Position numbers and translations under genes: made by a program. From an uncultured Agathobacter sp. (GTDB taxonomy: Bacteria; Bacillota; Clostridia; Lachnospirales; Lachnospiraceae): a stretch of 24,193 bases of DNA. Where the stretch lies: the NCBI GenBank assembly GCA_934316545.1, contig CAKRDT010000029.1, positions 1 to 24,193 on the forward strand. The letters run 5' to 3'. The notes under the pieces were generated by a model, which was given only the letters and a program-made list of their open reading frames with translations, was not told the DNA's origin and ran no database searches. Positions 16,337 through 24,193 of this stretch are shown one piece after another (positions within the stretch are counted from its first letter, which is position 1; the number at the start of each line of letters is the position of its first letter).

Positions 16337-17011
16337 TCAACTTTTCTTATATTCCCGAACTTCCTGACGGATCCAATCAGCCCATTCGTTAAAACCTTCC
16401 CCTGTCTTTGCGGAAACAAAGATGACCTTTGCGTTCGGATTCAGTTTCAAAATACGTTCCTTTACGGCATCCGTATCAAAATCGTCAAACACCGGTAATG
16501 TGTCGCATTTGTTAATCAGTACCACATCACTGATGGTAAACATTAATGGGTACTTTAGCGGCTTATCGTCTCCCTCCGGAACCGAAAGTATCATCGCATT
16601 CTTCGTGCTTCCCGTATCAAACTCGGCCGGACACACAAGATTGCCGACATTCTCAAGAACGACAAAATCAAGATCTTTCGTTCCGAATTCATGAATTCCC
16701 TGACGGGTCATATCCGCATCCAGATGGCACATTCCACCTGTATGGATCTGGATTGCCCGGACTCCCGTTTCGGTGATCGCCTGCGCATCCACCTCCGAGT
16801 CAATGTCCGCTTCCATGACACCGATCTTCATCTCATCTTTCAGCATTGCGATCGTTCTCTTTAACGTTGTTGTCTTACCGGCTCCCGGTGAAGACATCAG
16901 GTTTAAAAGAAAGGTTCCCTCTGCCTTCAACTCTTCGCGAAGCTTGCCTGCATCAGCATCGTTGTCTTCAAAGATGCTGCGTTTTACTTCAATTACTTTG
17001 TAATCTTTCAT
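16337..17011 (-). CDS. hypB: Hydrogenase nickel-incorporation GTPase HypB
   Basis: A 224-residue SIMIBI-class GTPase. Walker A is SSPGAGKTT (40-48), ADIDSEVDA (68-76) is the switch region and NKCD (167-170) is the guanine-specificity motif. The metal site between subunits is visible as Cys95-His96 (GMCHLDAD) and Cys127 (GNLVCPAEFDTG). The histidine-rich N-terminal nickel store of some HypBs is absent. AAGGGG lies 8 nt before the start. It comes after the hydrogenase and its hairpin, 72 bp before the flavoprotein gene. GTP-driven nickel delivery with HypA is the known role; the target enzyme here is unclear. Confidence 0.95.
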   Translation of the reverse strand: MKDYKVIEVKRSIFEDNDADAGKLREELKAEGTFLLNLMSSPGAGKTTTLKRTIAMLKDEMKIGVMEADIDSEVDAQAITETGVRAIQIHTGGMCHLDADMTRQGIHEFGTKDLDFVVLENVGNLVCPAEFDTGSTKNAMILSVPEGDDKPLKYPLMFTISDVVLINKCDTLPVFDDFDTDAVKERILKLNPNAKVIFVSAKTGEGFNEWADWIRQEVREYKKS

Positions 17012-17105
17012 TCCAAATCCCCTTACATTTTTTCATACTCAAGTGATCATTGATCCGATCATCACCATATCATCCTGACTCATTAACGCAATAGCGTGTA
17101 ACACA

Positions 17106-17133
17106 AAACCGCTCAGTAAAAACTGGGCGGTTT
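17106..17133 (-). terminator. Terminator between the hydrogenase gene and hypB
   Basis: The stem pairs AAACCGCTCAG (17106-17116) with CTGGGCGGTTT (17123-17133) around a 6-nt loop, including one G-T pair, and ends in TTTT on the minus strand. It lies 60 bp past the hydrogenase stop codon. Partial read-through or a separate hypB promoter would be needed for the downstream genes. Confidence 0.65.
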
Positions 17134-17193
17134 CATTGTCAATGTACGGTGTACGACCTCACATTCTCGCTGCTCATATCTCAAACTTTATAA

Positions 17194-18642
17194 TTAGTCT
17201 CTGTGCATAGAGAATGTTTCCATATGATAATTCTTGAGATTGTCTAAAATCTTTCTGTCATCTGCCTTATCAAGAAGTTCATCACGGAATTTCTTGGTTG
17301 TGAGCATATCATTGAATGAGCTTGGGCCACCTACGCAGCCGCCTTCACAAGCCATACCTTCGATAAAATCATCCGGAAGCTTTCCTGCCTTCATCAGCAT
17401 TAAGAACTTGCGGCACTCTGCTGCACCGTTTGCCTTACATACCTTAGGCTCGATTCCTGCCTCCATCTCCTTCATACTCTCCACAACAGCAGCGGTAACA
17501 CCACCGGAATTACCGAAACGCTTGCCGTATACGGATGACTCCTGATAAGAAGTATCATCCGGCTGAAGTTCTACATCTTTTGCGCTCATGATTGCACGGA
17601 TCTCACTGTAGGTTAGTACATAATCTGCATTTCCCTCGATCTTCTGATCAACGACCTCGGACTTCTTGGCAACACAAGGTCCTACGAATACGGTAATCGC
17701 ATCCGGATCCTTGGCCTTGATCATACGGGATACCGCACACATTGGAGATACCGTTGTAGAAATCTTATCTGCCATATCCGGGAAGTGGCGTCGCACCATG
17801 TTGACAAATCCCGGACAGCATGAAGTTACCTTCTTCTCGCCTGCCTTATAAGCTTCCACCCACTCTTCGGCCTCGGAAGCAGCGGTCATATCTCCGCCTA
17901 AACCAACTTCGATAAATCCGTTAAATCCGACTTCCTGCATCGCTTTCTTCCAGCTGTTCATCGTGATGTTTGGTCCGAACTGTCCCTCGGTCGCAGGGGC
18001 CGCCATAATGTAGACCTTCTTGTCCGACTTTAATGCATTAATGACATCAACGATATAGGTCTTTGATCCGATTGCTCCGAATGGGCAGCTGTGGATACAT
18101 TTACCGCAACGGATACACTTAGAATCATCGATTACGGAAATTCCGTACTCATTGTATGTAATCGCGTTCACCGGACACGCAAACTTACATGGTCTCTTCA
18201 GATGGGCGATTGCATTGTAAGGGCAGGCAGCTGCACACTTTCCACACTCTTTACACTTCTGCGGATCAATGTGGGAACGGTGGCGTCCGGCCTCAATCGC
18301 GCCGAACTTACAAGCATTAATACATGCCTTACCCATACAGTTCTGGCAGTTCTCGGTTACTGTATAACTTGAAATCGGGCAGTCCTCACAGGCTGCGCTG
18401 ATTACCTGAATCACATTTCCATCGTCTACCGGGCCCGGAGCCTTACCCTCGGCAAGACGGACACGTTGACGGATAATCTCTCTCTCCTTGTAAATACAGC
18501 AGCGGAACTGTGGTGTCGGTCCCGGAATCAGGCGGACCGCAATATGATCTCTCTCTGAATCAAGGTTGCCCTCAAACGCAAGTTTCGCAACTTCGCGCAA
18601 TACACGGTGTTTGATTTTAATTACATTTTCGTCAGCGTACAT
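17194..18642 (-). CDS. [FeFe] hydrogenase, group B-like
   Basis: A 482-residue monomeric iron-only hydrogenase that reversibly reduces protons with low-potential electrons. The N-terminal third is packed with FeS cysteines: CEDC (85-88), CQNCMGKAC (99-107), CKECGKCAAAC (130-140) and CIRCGKCIHSC (176-186). H-cluster loops: L1 TSCCPGF (273-279), with Cys275 as proton-relay and Cys276 as ligand; L2 GPCVAKKSE (321-329, Cys323); L3 MACEGGCVGG (430-439, Cys432 and Cys436). Gly321 replaces the usual Met, and Phe follows CCPG instead of Trp; these loops look like group B rather than the classical group A. GGAG precedes the start. It is first in the cluster with hypB, the flavoprotein and hypA. The HydEFG maturases are not in the window. 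Confidence 0.93.
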   Translation of the reverse strand: MYADENVIKIKHRVLREVAKLAFEGNLDSERDHIAVRLIPGPTPQFRCCIYKEREIIRQRVRLAEGKAPGPVDDGNVIQVISAACEDCPISSYTVTENCQNCMGKACINACKFGAIEAGRHRSHIDPQKCKECGKCAAACPYNAIAHLKRPCKFACPVNAITYNEYGISVIDDSKCIRCGKCIHSCPFGAIGSKTYIVDVINALKSDKKVYIMAAPATEGQFGPNITMNSWKKAMQEVGFNGFIEVGLGGDMTAASEAEEWVEAYKAGEKKVTSCCPGFVNMVRRHFPDMADKISTTVSPMCAVSRMIKAKDPDAITVFVGPCVAKKSEVVDQKIEGNADYVLTYSEIRAIMSAKDVELQPDDTSYQESSVYGKRFGNSGGVTAAVVESMKEMEAGIEPKVCKANGAAECRKFLMLMKAGKLPDDFIEGMACEGGCVGGPSSFNDMLTTKKFRDELLDKADDRKILDNLKNYHMETFSMHRD

Positions 18643-18748
18643 ATTCTCTCCTTTTTATTTCTTTTACTCGTTCGCATAAATCATTATTATTGTACATAAA
18701 TTTTCAATAAAAAGCTATAGATGTATCTACCAAAATACAAACATTTTT

Positions 18749-20737
18749 CTAAACCGTAAAACGGTTCACGATCTCATTCAGCTGTACAACAACCTTGTCC
18801 AGTTCGCTGACAGAAGTATGTATATTTTCCATCTCTTTGCTTTGATTGTCCACCCTGCCTAATACCTCCTGGCTTGAGGCAGACAATTCCTCTGTTTCGG
18901 AAGAAATATCCGAGAAACGGTCGACGATCTGTTCTTTGTTCTGATTCAGCACCTCAACCGCATTTTCCAGTCCCCGGATACCATTGCCGACTTCATCAAT
19001 TTCCTGATTGATCCGCTCGAATACCTGACGGGTCTCACCCATCGCTCCCATGCATTTTTCGGTTTCGTCTTTCATGGAGCACATCTGAGTACTTACCACC
19101 TCAATCTCATGCTGGATTTCCGTGATAATGGATGTAATATTTGTCGTTGCCTCACTTGTTGCGTGTGCGAGTTTTCCGATTTCCTCTGCAACGACAGCAA
19201 ATCCCCTTCCGGCTTCACCTGCTCTTGCAGCCTCAATACTTGCATTCAGTGCAAGCAGAGATGTCTGCTCCGCAATATTGTTGATCGTCTGTGAGATATC
19301 ATCAATGGTACGTGACCGGTCCTCCAGCGTTGCAACGGTCTGATATGCCTCGTCCTGAAGTTTTCTCGTCTTGCCGAACTGGTCCGAGAGCAGTTCCATT
19401 GCCCTGACCCCGGTCTGACTCTGATCGATCGTCTTTGATGCACCAGCATTCATTGTTGCTGTATGCTGCACAATCTGATCAATCTCTTGTGCCAGATCAC
19501 TCAATGACATATTTGCCACCTGAATCTGCTCTGCTTCCTCGCCGATCGCAGACAGGATCTGGTCGATCATACTTTTGGCATTCATATTGTTATCAAGTAA
19601 CGCATCCACCGACGCATTGACGCTATGATACTGATCTGCCAGATTCAGGGTCGAATCCTCCATCTGCTGAATGATCGTGCCGAGGCTCTTTTGCAGCTTC
19701 AGAACATCACGGTTCATTCTTCCAAGCTCATCTTTCTGACGGCTCTCCTTCATATCGATTTCTTTCAGATTCAAAGTCTGTAAATGGTCAATTTGTTTTT
19801 GAATCCGCGAAATTGGTTTCGTAATACTACCTGTATAGACGATTACTAATACCATTGCAAAGATAGCCGACAAAAGCGTTACTATGATCAAGACCCGCAG
19901 CATATGGTCTACAACTTTATTGTAAGAAGCCACCGGAGTGATTAAATATTCCGTCCATCCTCCTGCTCCGACATCCGCTTTCTTTAAAAATTTCATTTCT
20001 CCGTCATAATCGCGAAACGACTGACCGGATTCTGCCGCCTTATTATACGCTCCATCGATCAGGTCACTGATCGTAACCAGATTTTCCTCTGTCGCCACAA
20101 AATCACTGTTCGGATGCATGAGGATAACGCCGGATGCATTGGCAAGAAATCCATAGCTTCCATCATCCGCAGCGATCACATTGTTTACCATATCAAACAA
20201 AGTGCTCAGCTTTAAATCCATATTGACAACGCCTTCCATTCCGGAAGACATTTTAAACATCTTAGATACACTGATGATCATTTCTCCGGACACAGCATCC
20301 AGATACGGATCACCAAAATATTTTTCACCGTCTGCGGACTTTGCATCCGTATACCACGGTCTTCCCGTGCAATCCCAGCCCTCATCCGGATACCATCCGG
20401 TACCGTCAATAAATTCCTTATTTGCAAATCCCACATTGATATCACCGGCATTGTCATTATTCTTTGTAAAAGATTCCATAACCGGCCGAATCGTGTCATC
20501 ATCGATTTCCTTCTGTGCAGAAACAAAGGCACATGCCGCATCCACATCGCGTGTATTTTCCTGCAGCCAGCTATCGATGATTGCAGCGTAATGCTCAACC
20601 TGCTGCTCATGAAGATTTTCATTTGCCTCCGTCATGCCGTCTTTTGAAATCGTTGACGCAACAATCATTGCCATAATCAGGCATCCCACGCATATCAGGG
20701 AAAAAAACAATGTTAACCGAACTCGAATACTCTTCAT
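18749..20737 (-). CDS. Methyl-accepting chemotaxis protein with dCache sensor
   Basis: A 662-residue class II chemoreceptor. TM1 is about 8-30, an extracellular double-Cache domain about 31-275, TM2 about 280-302, HAMP about 303-355 and the cytoplasmic signalling coiled coil runs to the end. The hairpin tip is the conserved [20 protein letters not shown] (501-520). RPWY (126-129) and Asp174 resemble the amino-acid-binding dCache motif, but other ligand positions differ, so the ligand is open. There is no C-terminal CheR pentapeptide. AGGAGG precedes the start. It implies motility or chemosensory control in this organism. The neighbouring hydrogenase cluster is downstream on the same strand, 106 bp away. 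Confidence 0.93.
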   Translation of the reverse strand: MKSIRVRLTLFFSLICVGCLIMAMIVASTISKDGMTEANENLHEQQVEHYAAIIDSWLQENTRDVDAACAFVSAQKEIDDDTIRPVMESFTKNNDNAGDINVGFANKEFIDGTGWYPDEGWDCTGRPWYTDAKSADGEKYFGDPYLDAVSGEMIISVSKMFKMSSGMEGVVNMDLKLSTLFDMVNNVIAADDGSYGFLANASGVILMHPNSDFVATEENLVTISDLIDGAYNKAAESGQSFRDYDGEMKFLKKADVGAGGWTEYLITPVASYNKVVDHMLRVLIIVTLLSAIFAMVLVIVYTGSITKPISRIQKQIDHLQTLNLKEIDMKESRQKDELGRMNRDVLKLQKSLGTIIQQMEDSTLNLADQYHSVNASVDALLDNNMNAKSMIDQILSAIGEEAEQIQVANMSLSDLAQEIDQIVQHTATMNAGASKTIDQSQTGVRAMELLSDQFGKTRKLQDEAYQTVATLEDRSRTIDDISQTINNIAEQTSLLALNASIEAARAGEAGRGFAVVAEEIGKLAHATSEATTNITSIITEIQHEIEVVSTQMCSMKDETEKCMGAMGETRQVFERINQEIDEVGNGIRGLENAVEVLNQNKEQIVDRFSDISSETEELSASSQEVLGRVDNQSKEMENIHTSVSELDKVVVQLNEIVNRFTV

Positions 20738-20792
20738 ACCCTATCCTCCTCCTATGAAAGCCCTATATCCTTCCAGACTTTCCCACTTATAA

Positions 20793-20821
20793 ATTTTAGC
20801 AATATTTTTACTAGATGTCTA
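20793..20821 (-). promoter_or_regulatory. Chemoreceptor promoter
   Basis: The minus strand reads TAGACA (20821-20816), a 17-bp spacer and TAAAAT (20798-20793) with an extended TGC before it. This is a sigma-A-type promoter, not the sigma-28 type often seen before chemotaxis genes. Confidence 0.6.
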
Positions 20822-20980
20822 TTAATATGTTGCCTCTTTTGCATAAATGGTTGTTTTTATTTCCGTTTTTTTCTATTACTATTAACAAAAAAGTGATATG
20901 TTCCAGAATTTTCTCATATATTTATGACAAAATTCATCCCGTATGGCAAATCCGATTTTATAAAGGGCAAAGGTTTCCTT

Positions 20981-22801
20981 ATGTATAACTATGATTTCGA
21001 TGAAAAACTTGATCCGCTCCTCCTTGCATCCATCCATGCAGTTTCCGCCAATCTTTCACGGTCCGGTCTATCCGACAGCGGATGGCCGCCAAAAGATCCT
21101 GTATGGGAGCTCGTTGTGCTATATGCCGGCAGTCCGGATCAGCTGCAGGCAGCCTTTCCGGACTACGAATTTACGTTTTTGTTATCCAATTACGCCATCG
21201 TGCAGCTTGGCACAGACGAGATTTCCGTCCTGGCTTCTTCTGCCAATATTATCTACATAGAATATCCGCGCAGGATTTATTACGAAACACTTTCTGCCAG
21301 ACGGGCATCGTGTATTACGCAGCTTCAACGTAATTTTTCCACCGCTTCAAATTCTGACTTTCCTCCCCGAAACGAATCGGGCACTCCATCGGATCTGAGC
21401 GGACAGGGCACCTTTCTTTGTGTCATTGATTCGGGAATCGATTACACGCACCCCGATTTCTGTAACGCAGACGGCACCACCAGAATTGCTGCTCTGTGGG
21501 ATCAGACGATTGCGCCCGATCCTTCCCGTGGTTTTTCTTCTCCTCCCGGGTATTCGCTCGGCACACTTTTTACCGAAGAACAGATTAACGCAGCACTGTC
21601 CGCGCCGGATCCGGCTGCGCGGATGCAGCTCTGTCCGAGCATAGATTCCAGCGGGCACGGAACACATGTAACCGGGATCGCCGCCGGAAACGGAATGTCT
21701 TCAAATGGAATGAACCGCGGCGTCGCCTATGAAGCTGCACTACTGATCGTAAAGCTGGGGTCTCCCGATCCGCTTGGCTTTCCCAGCACCACGCAGTTGA
21801 TGCAGGCGGTCGATTTTGCTGTGCGCTACGCCACAGTCCGTAATCTGCCGCTTACGGTCAATCTCAGCTTTGGCAACACCTATGGCTCCCACAGTGGCAC
21901 ATCACTGCTTGAAACCTATCTGGATTCCGTGGCCAGACTCGCCCGCATCTGTATCGTCGCCGGAAGCGGAAACGAAGGAAACAGTGCCGGACATACCGGA
22001 GGATTCTTACAGGCCTTTGAAAGGCGCACGATTGAATTTGCGATTGCGGACTATGAACAAACGCTTTCCATCCAGCTCTGGAAAAATTATTGGGACGAGA
22101 TGCGCCTGGAACTTCTCTCGCCCGGCCGCCCCTACACGATATCTGTGCCCACGGCACCCGGCAGCCGGCAATACACAATCGAAGATACCCATCTTCTTAT
22201 TTACACCGGACAGCCTTCTCCTTATCGTTTGTATCAGGAAATCTATATTGATTTTCTCCCGAATCATACCTACCTTACTTCCGGTCTCTGGTCACTGACC
22301 TTAGTTGCCGGGAATGTCACAAATGGCATCTATGATCTGTGGATGCCGGCCTCTGCCGCCCGCGGACCTGACACCCGGTTTCTTGCACCAACCCCGGAGA
22401 TCACACTGACGATTCCTTCGACGGCCTCCCGCGTGATCACGGTTGGGGCTTACGACAGCCGAAGCAACACCTATGCACCTTTTTCCGGGAGAGGCTACAC
22501 CTGGAACACCAATCAAGTGAAGCCGGATCTTGTCGCTCCCGGCGTCGATATTATAAGTACTGCACCGGGTGGCATCTACGAAAGCCGCAGCGGTACTTCG
22601 ATGGCTGCGCCTTTTGTGTCCGGCAGTTGCTGCCTGATGATGGAATGGGGAATTATCAGAGGAAATGACACGTTCCTGTACGGAGAAAAAATGAAGGCTT
22701 ATCTGATACGCGGCGCAAAACGCCTTCCATTTGTCAAAGAATACCCCGATCCGCGCGTCGGCTGGGGTGCACTGTGCGTAGCAGACAGTATTCCTACTTA
22801 A
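20981..22801 (+). CDS. S8 (subtilisin) family peptidase, Csp-like
   Basis: A 606-residue subtilase with an intact catalytic set: Asp150 (VIDSGIDYTHPDF), His226 (SSGHGTHVTG), oxyanion Asn331 (GSGNEGNS) and Ser540 (SGTSMAAPFVSG). Residues about 1-105 form a prodomain-like region, and an insert of about 140 residues (345-480) splits the catalytic domain with a jelly-roll-like segment. This is the layout of the clostridial Csp proteases of spore germination and their many Lachnospiraceae paralogues. No signal peptide or membrane segment is seen, so the site of action is uncertain. The start at 20981 has AAAGG 7 nt upstream; an in-frame ATG at 20924 would add 19 residues without a ribosome site. 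It is divergent from the chemoreceptor. Confidence 0.9.
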   Translation: MYNYDFDEKLDPLLLASIHAVSANLSRSGLSDSGWPPKDPVWELVVLYAGSPDQLQAAFPDYEFTFLLSNYAIVQLGTDEISVLASSANIIYIEYPRRIYYETLSARRASCITQLQRNFSTASNSDFPPRNESGTPSDLSGQGTFLCVIDSGIDYTHPDFCNADGTTRIAALWDQTIAPDPSRGFSSPPGYSLGTLFTEEQINAALSAPDPAARMQLCPSIDSSGHGTHVTGIAAGNGMSSNGMNRGVAYEAALLIVKLGSPDPLGFPSTTQLMQAVDFAVRYATVRNLPLTVNLSFGNTYGSHSGTSLLETYLDSVARLARICIVAGSGNEGNSAGHTGGFLQAFERRTIEFAIADYEQTLSIQLWKNYWDEMRLELLSPGRPYTISVPTAPGSRQYTIEDTHLLIYTGQPSPYRLYQEIYIDFLPNHTYLTSGLWSLTLVAGNVTNGIYDLWMPASAARGPDTRFLAPTPEITLTIPSTASRVITVGAYDSRSNTYAPFSGRGYTWNTNQVKPDLVAPGVDIISTAPGGIYESRSGTSMAAPFVSGSCCLMMEWGIIRGNDTFLYGEKMKAYLIRGAKRLPFVKEYPDPRVGWGALCVADSIPT

Positions 22802-22880
22802 GAGCTTCGGATTTGATGTTTTTTCATGTGGATTTAAAGAAAGCAAGGACAAATTTCATCAAGGCTTTTTGTAAAATATG

Positions 22881-22889
22881 TGTTATACT
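22881..22889 (+). promoter_or_regulatory. Extended -10 promoter of azlCD
   Basis: TGTTATACT is an extended -10 element 114 bp before the azlC start; no clear -35 is present. The leader of roughly 110 nt holds no recognised riboswitch. Confidence 0.5.
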
Positions 22890-23003
22890 GAAACATGCAT
22901 AAAGAACGAGCTATGAAATCACCGATAACCATCCGGCAGATGATTCCCGATTTCATAATATCTCAGTTCCTGCAAAACAGAAACAAATACTTGGAGAACA
23001 CAA

Positions 23004-23705
23004 ATGAAGAACTATAAACGTGGGCTGGCAGCCGGAATCCCGATTGCTTTGGGGTATCTGTCAGTTTCTTTTACTTTTGGTATTATGGCAGTCTCATACG
23101 GACTCGCCTGGTGGCAGGCCGTCCTGATTTCCATGACGACCGTCACTTCCGCCGGACAGTTTGCCGGCATCGGAACAATGATGCATCCCGGACAATATCT
23201 CCAGATGCTGATTTCTCAGATTACAATCAACATCCGCTACTCATTTATGTCCATCTCCATCGGACAGAAAGCGGATTCCAAATTCAGCGGCATCTATCGC
23301 TGGCTGCTTGGTTTTATGATGACAGACGAGATTTTTGCGGTGGCAAGTCAGGAAGAATCCGTCACACGAAGCTTCTTTGCCGGACTTTCCACGCTTCCCT
23401 ATATCGGATGGGCTCTCGGTACACTCCTCGGTGCCATCCTTGGAAGCGTCCTGCCGGAGCGTGTGATGAGCGCACTGAGCCTTGCCATCTACGGAATGTT
23501 TACCGCAATTGTTGTGCCGGAGATGAAACGATCCAGGCCTGTCATTTTCGTCGTCATTCTTGCAATGATATTAAGCTGCATGTTCTATTACATTCCGCTT
23601 CTCTCAAAAATTTCAAGCGGTATCACGATCACAGCGGTCGCAGTGGTATCCGCAACAGTTGCTGCACTTTTGTTTCCCGCATCGGATGAAGAAGCCGAAG
23701 CATAA
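23004..23705 (+). CDS. azlC: AzlC-family branched-chain amino-acid exporter, large subunit
   Basis: A 233-residue inner-membrane protein with several hydrophobic helices and the AzlC signature near its N-terminus (GIPIALGYLSVSFTFGIMA, residues 11-29), followed by a conserved TSAGQF segment (48-53). With AzlD it forms a branched-chain amino-acid export system; in Bacillus, loss of control gives azaleucine resistance. GGAG lies about 8 nt before the start. The azlD gene follows 78 bp later, and no Lrp-type regulator is adjacent. Confidence 0.92.
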   Translation: MKNYKRGLAAGIPIALGYLSVSFTFGIMAVSYGLAWWQAVLISMTTVTSAGQFAGIGTMMHPGQYLQMLISQITINIRYSFMSISIGQKADSKFSGIYRWLLGFMMTDEIFAVASQEESVTRSFFAGLSTLPYIGWALGTLLGAILGSVLPERVMSALSLAIYGMFTAIVVPEMKRSRPVIFVVILAMILSCMFYYIPLLSKISSGITITAVAVVSATVAALLFPASDEEAEA

Positions 23706-23783
23706 CGCTTATTTTCCGAAGCGGGCAGCATGATCTCGCGCTGGCTTCCATAAGCCGATCATCAAAATTCGGAGGTACATAAG

Positions 23784-24092
23784 ATGTCCAACATGCAATT
23801 TTTTACATACTTACTGGTATTGGCAGGTTCCACTTATCTGATCCGCGTCATTCCATTTGTCGCATTAAAAGAAAAGATCAACAATCGCTTCGTGCGTTCG
23901 TTTCTTGCATATATTCCATACGCAGTGCTGACCGCTATGACAATTCCTGCTATTTTCTACGCCACAAACTGGTGGCTGAGTGCCGCCGCAGGTCTTGTCG
24001 TTGCCGTCTTCTTCGCACTTCGCGGCAAAAGCCTTACCGTCGTTGCAATCGCATCATGTATTGCAGTGTATATCGTGGAATTTTTCCACTAA
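23784..24092 (+). CDS. azlD: AzlD-family branched-chain amino-acid transporter, small subunit
   Basis: A 102-residue protein with about four hydrophobic helices and the typical AzlD opening (TYLIRVIPFVALKEK, residues 17-31), followed by FLAYIPYAVLTAMTIPA. The length is normal. CGGAGG lies 8 nt before the start. It functions with the upstream AzlC in export of branched-chain amino acids. Copy B of the 79-bp repeat begins 20 nt past its stop codon. Confidence 0.92.
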   Translation: MSNMQFFTYLLVLAGSTYLIRVIPFVALKEKINNRFVRSFLAYIPYAVLTAMTIPAIFYATNWWLSAAAGLVVAVFFALRGKSLTVVAIASCIAVYIVEFFH

Positions 24093-24112
24093 ATTGAAAT
24101 TCAAATTCGGGT

Positions 24113-24191
24113 TTGTCGTGATCAGATTGGCTTTCTAAAACGGACGATACCGGATGATAGATTTACAATAGAAAATTAGCAGTAAGTTTTT
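24113..24191 (+). repeat. 79-bp dispersed repeat, copy B (behind azlD)
   Basis: It is the inverted copy of bases 13049-13127, with 74 of 79 identities and no gaps, 20 nt past the azlD stop codon. It reaches almost to the window edge, so its full right end cannot be seen. In copy A the similarity stops about here. Confidence 0.9.
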
Positions 24192-24193
24192 AA

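Noticed and set aside
15630..16367. 245-residue plus-strand ORF opposite the flavoprotein N-terminus
   Set aside because: It is a shadow of the real gene, with low-complexity Ser/Arg-rich composition and no ribosome site.
22301..22852. 183-residue minus-strand ORF opposite the S8 protease
   Set aside because: It overlaps the catalytic Ser region of the protease on the other strand, lacks a ribosome site and has no family features.
22895..23003. T-box or other riboswitch in the azlC leader
   Set aside because: No T-box consensus, specifier stem or terminator/antiterminator pair could be found in this short leader.
22895..23017. 40-codon ORF in the azlC leader whose stop overlaps the azlC start
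   Set aside because: Its ATG lies 5 bp after the predicted -10 box, so it would not be in the transcript. No ribosome site precedes it or its internal ATG, and the peptide has no run of branched-chain codons as an attenuator would.
13147..24193. Mobile element bounded by the 79-bp inverted repeats
   Set aside because: No transposase or integrase lies between the copies, the content is ordinary metabolism, and no target duplication is seen. The copies read better as a dispersed intergenic repeat.

Overview
The window reads as a stretch of a Clostridia chromosome, most likely Lachnospiraceae. This is inferred from the gene set (ATP-type PEP carboxykinase, a group B-like [FeFe] hydrogenase, Csp-like S8 protease, Lon-like AAA+ protein, dCache chemoreceptor), strong AGGAGG-type ribosome binding sites and moderate GC. 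No rRNA or tRNA gene, insertion sequence or CRISPR array was seen.

Layout. Bases 1-271 hold the pckA terminator and a promoter that leaves the window to the left. pckA (272-1876, minus) has a sigma-A-like promoter with a 19-bp palindrome over its -35 box. Next is an apparent minus-strand operon. An AbrB-type antitoxin and PIN toxin (5111-4438) are followed after 24 bp by a Lon-like AAA+ ATPase without protease domain (4413-2929). The last gene (2853-2011) encodes a sigma-70-like protein that keeps regions 1.1, 1.2/2.1-2.2 and 3 but lacks the promoter-reading parts (2.3-2.4 and 4). tcdA follows (6029-5271), then an ArsB/NhaD-type permease with a cytidylate-kinase-like protein (8117-6154). putP (9876-8329) is divergent from a LysR regulator (10102-10971). 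An Eis-like acetyltransferase lies at 11115-12344.

Bases 12345-13146 carry no gene. They hold seven 52-bp tandem units, each with a conserved stem, then a minus-strand terminator-like hairpin and one copy of a 79-bp dispersed repeat. The second copy is at the right edge of the window in inverted orientation; each copy starts 19-20 nt past the stop codon of the last gene of an operon.

The hydrogenase cluster runs leftward: [FeFe] hydrogenase (18642-17194), hypB (17011-16337), a 921-residue multi-FeS flavoprotein of the GltD/Nfn type (16264-13499) and hypA (13494-13147). It combines an iron-only hydrogenase with nickel-insertion proteins and a probable NAD(P)H-linked electron carrier. A chemoreceptor (20737-18749) lies upstream. 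To the right are an S8 protease without signal peptide (20981-22801) and the azlCD branched-chain amino-acid exporter (23004-24092).

The two best candidates for something not well described are the AAA+/truncated sigma pair and the hydrogenase/HypAB/flavoprotein operon. The 52-bp array and the 79-bp repeat are the clearest unexplained non-coding structures.
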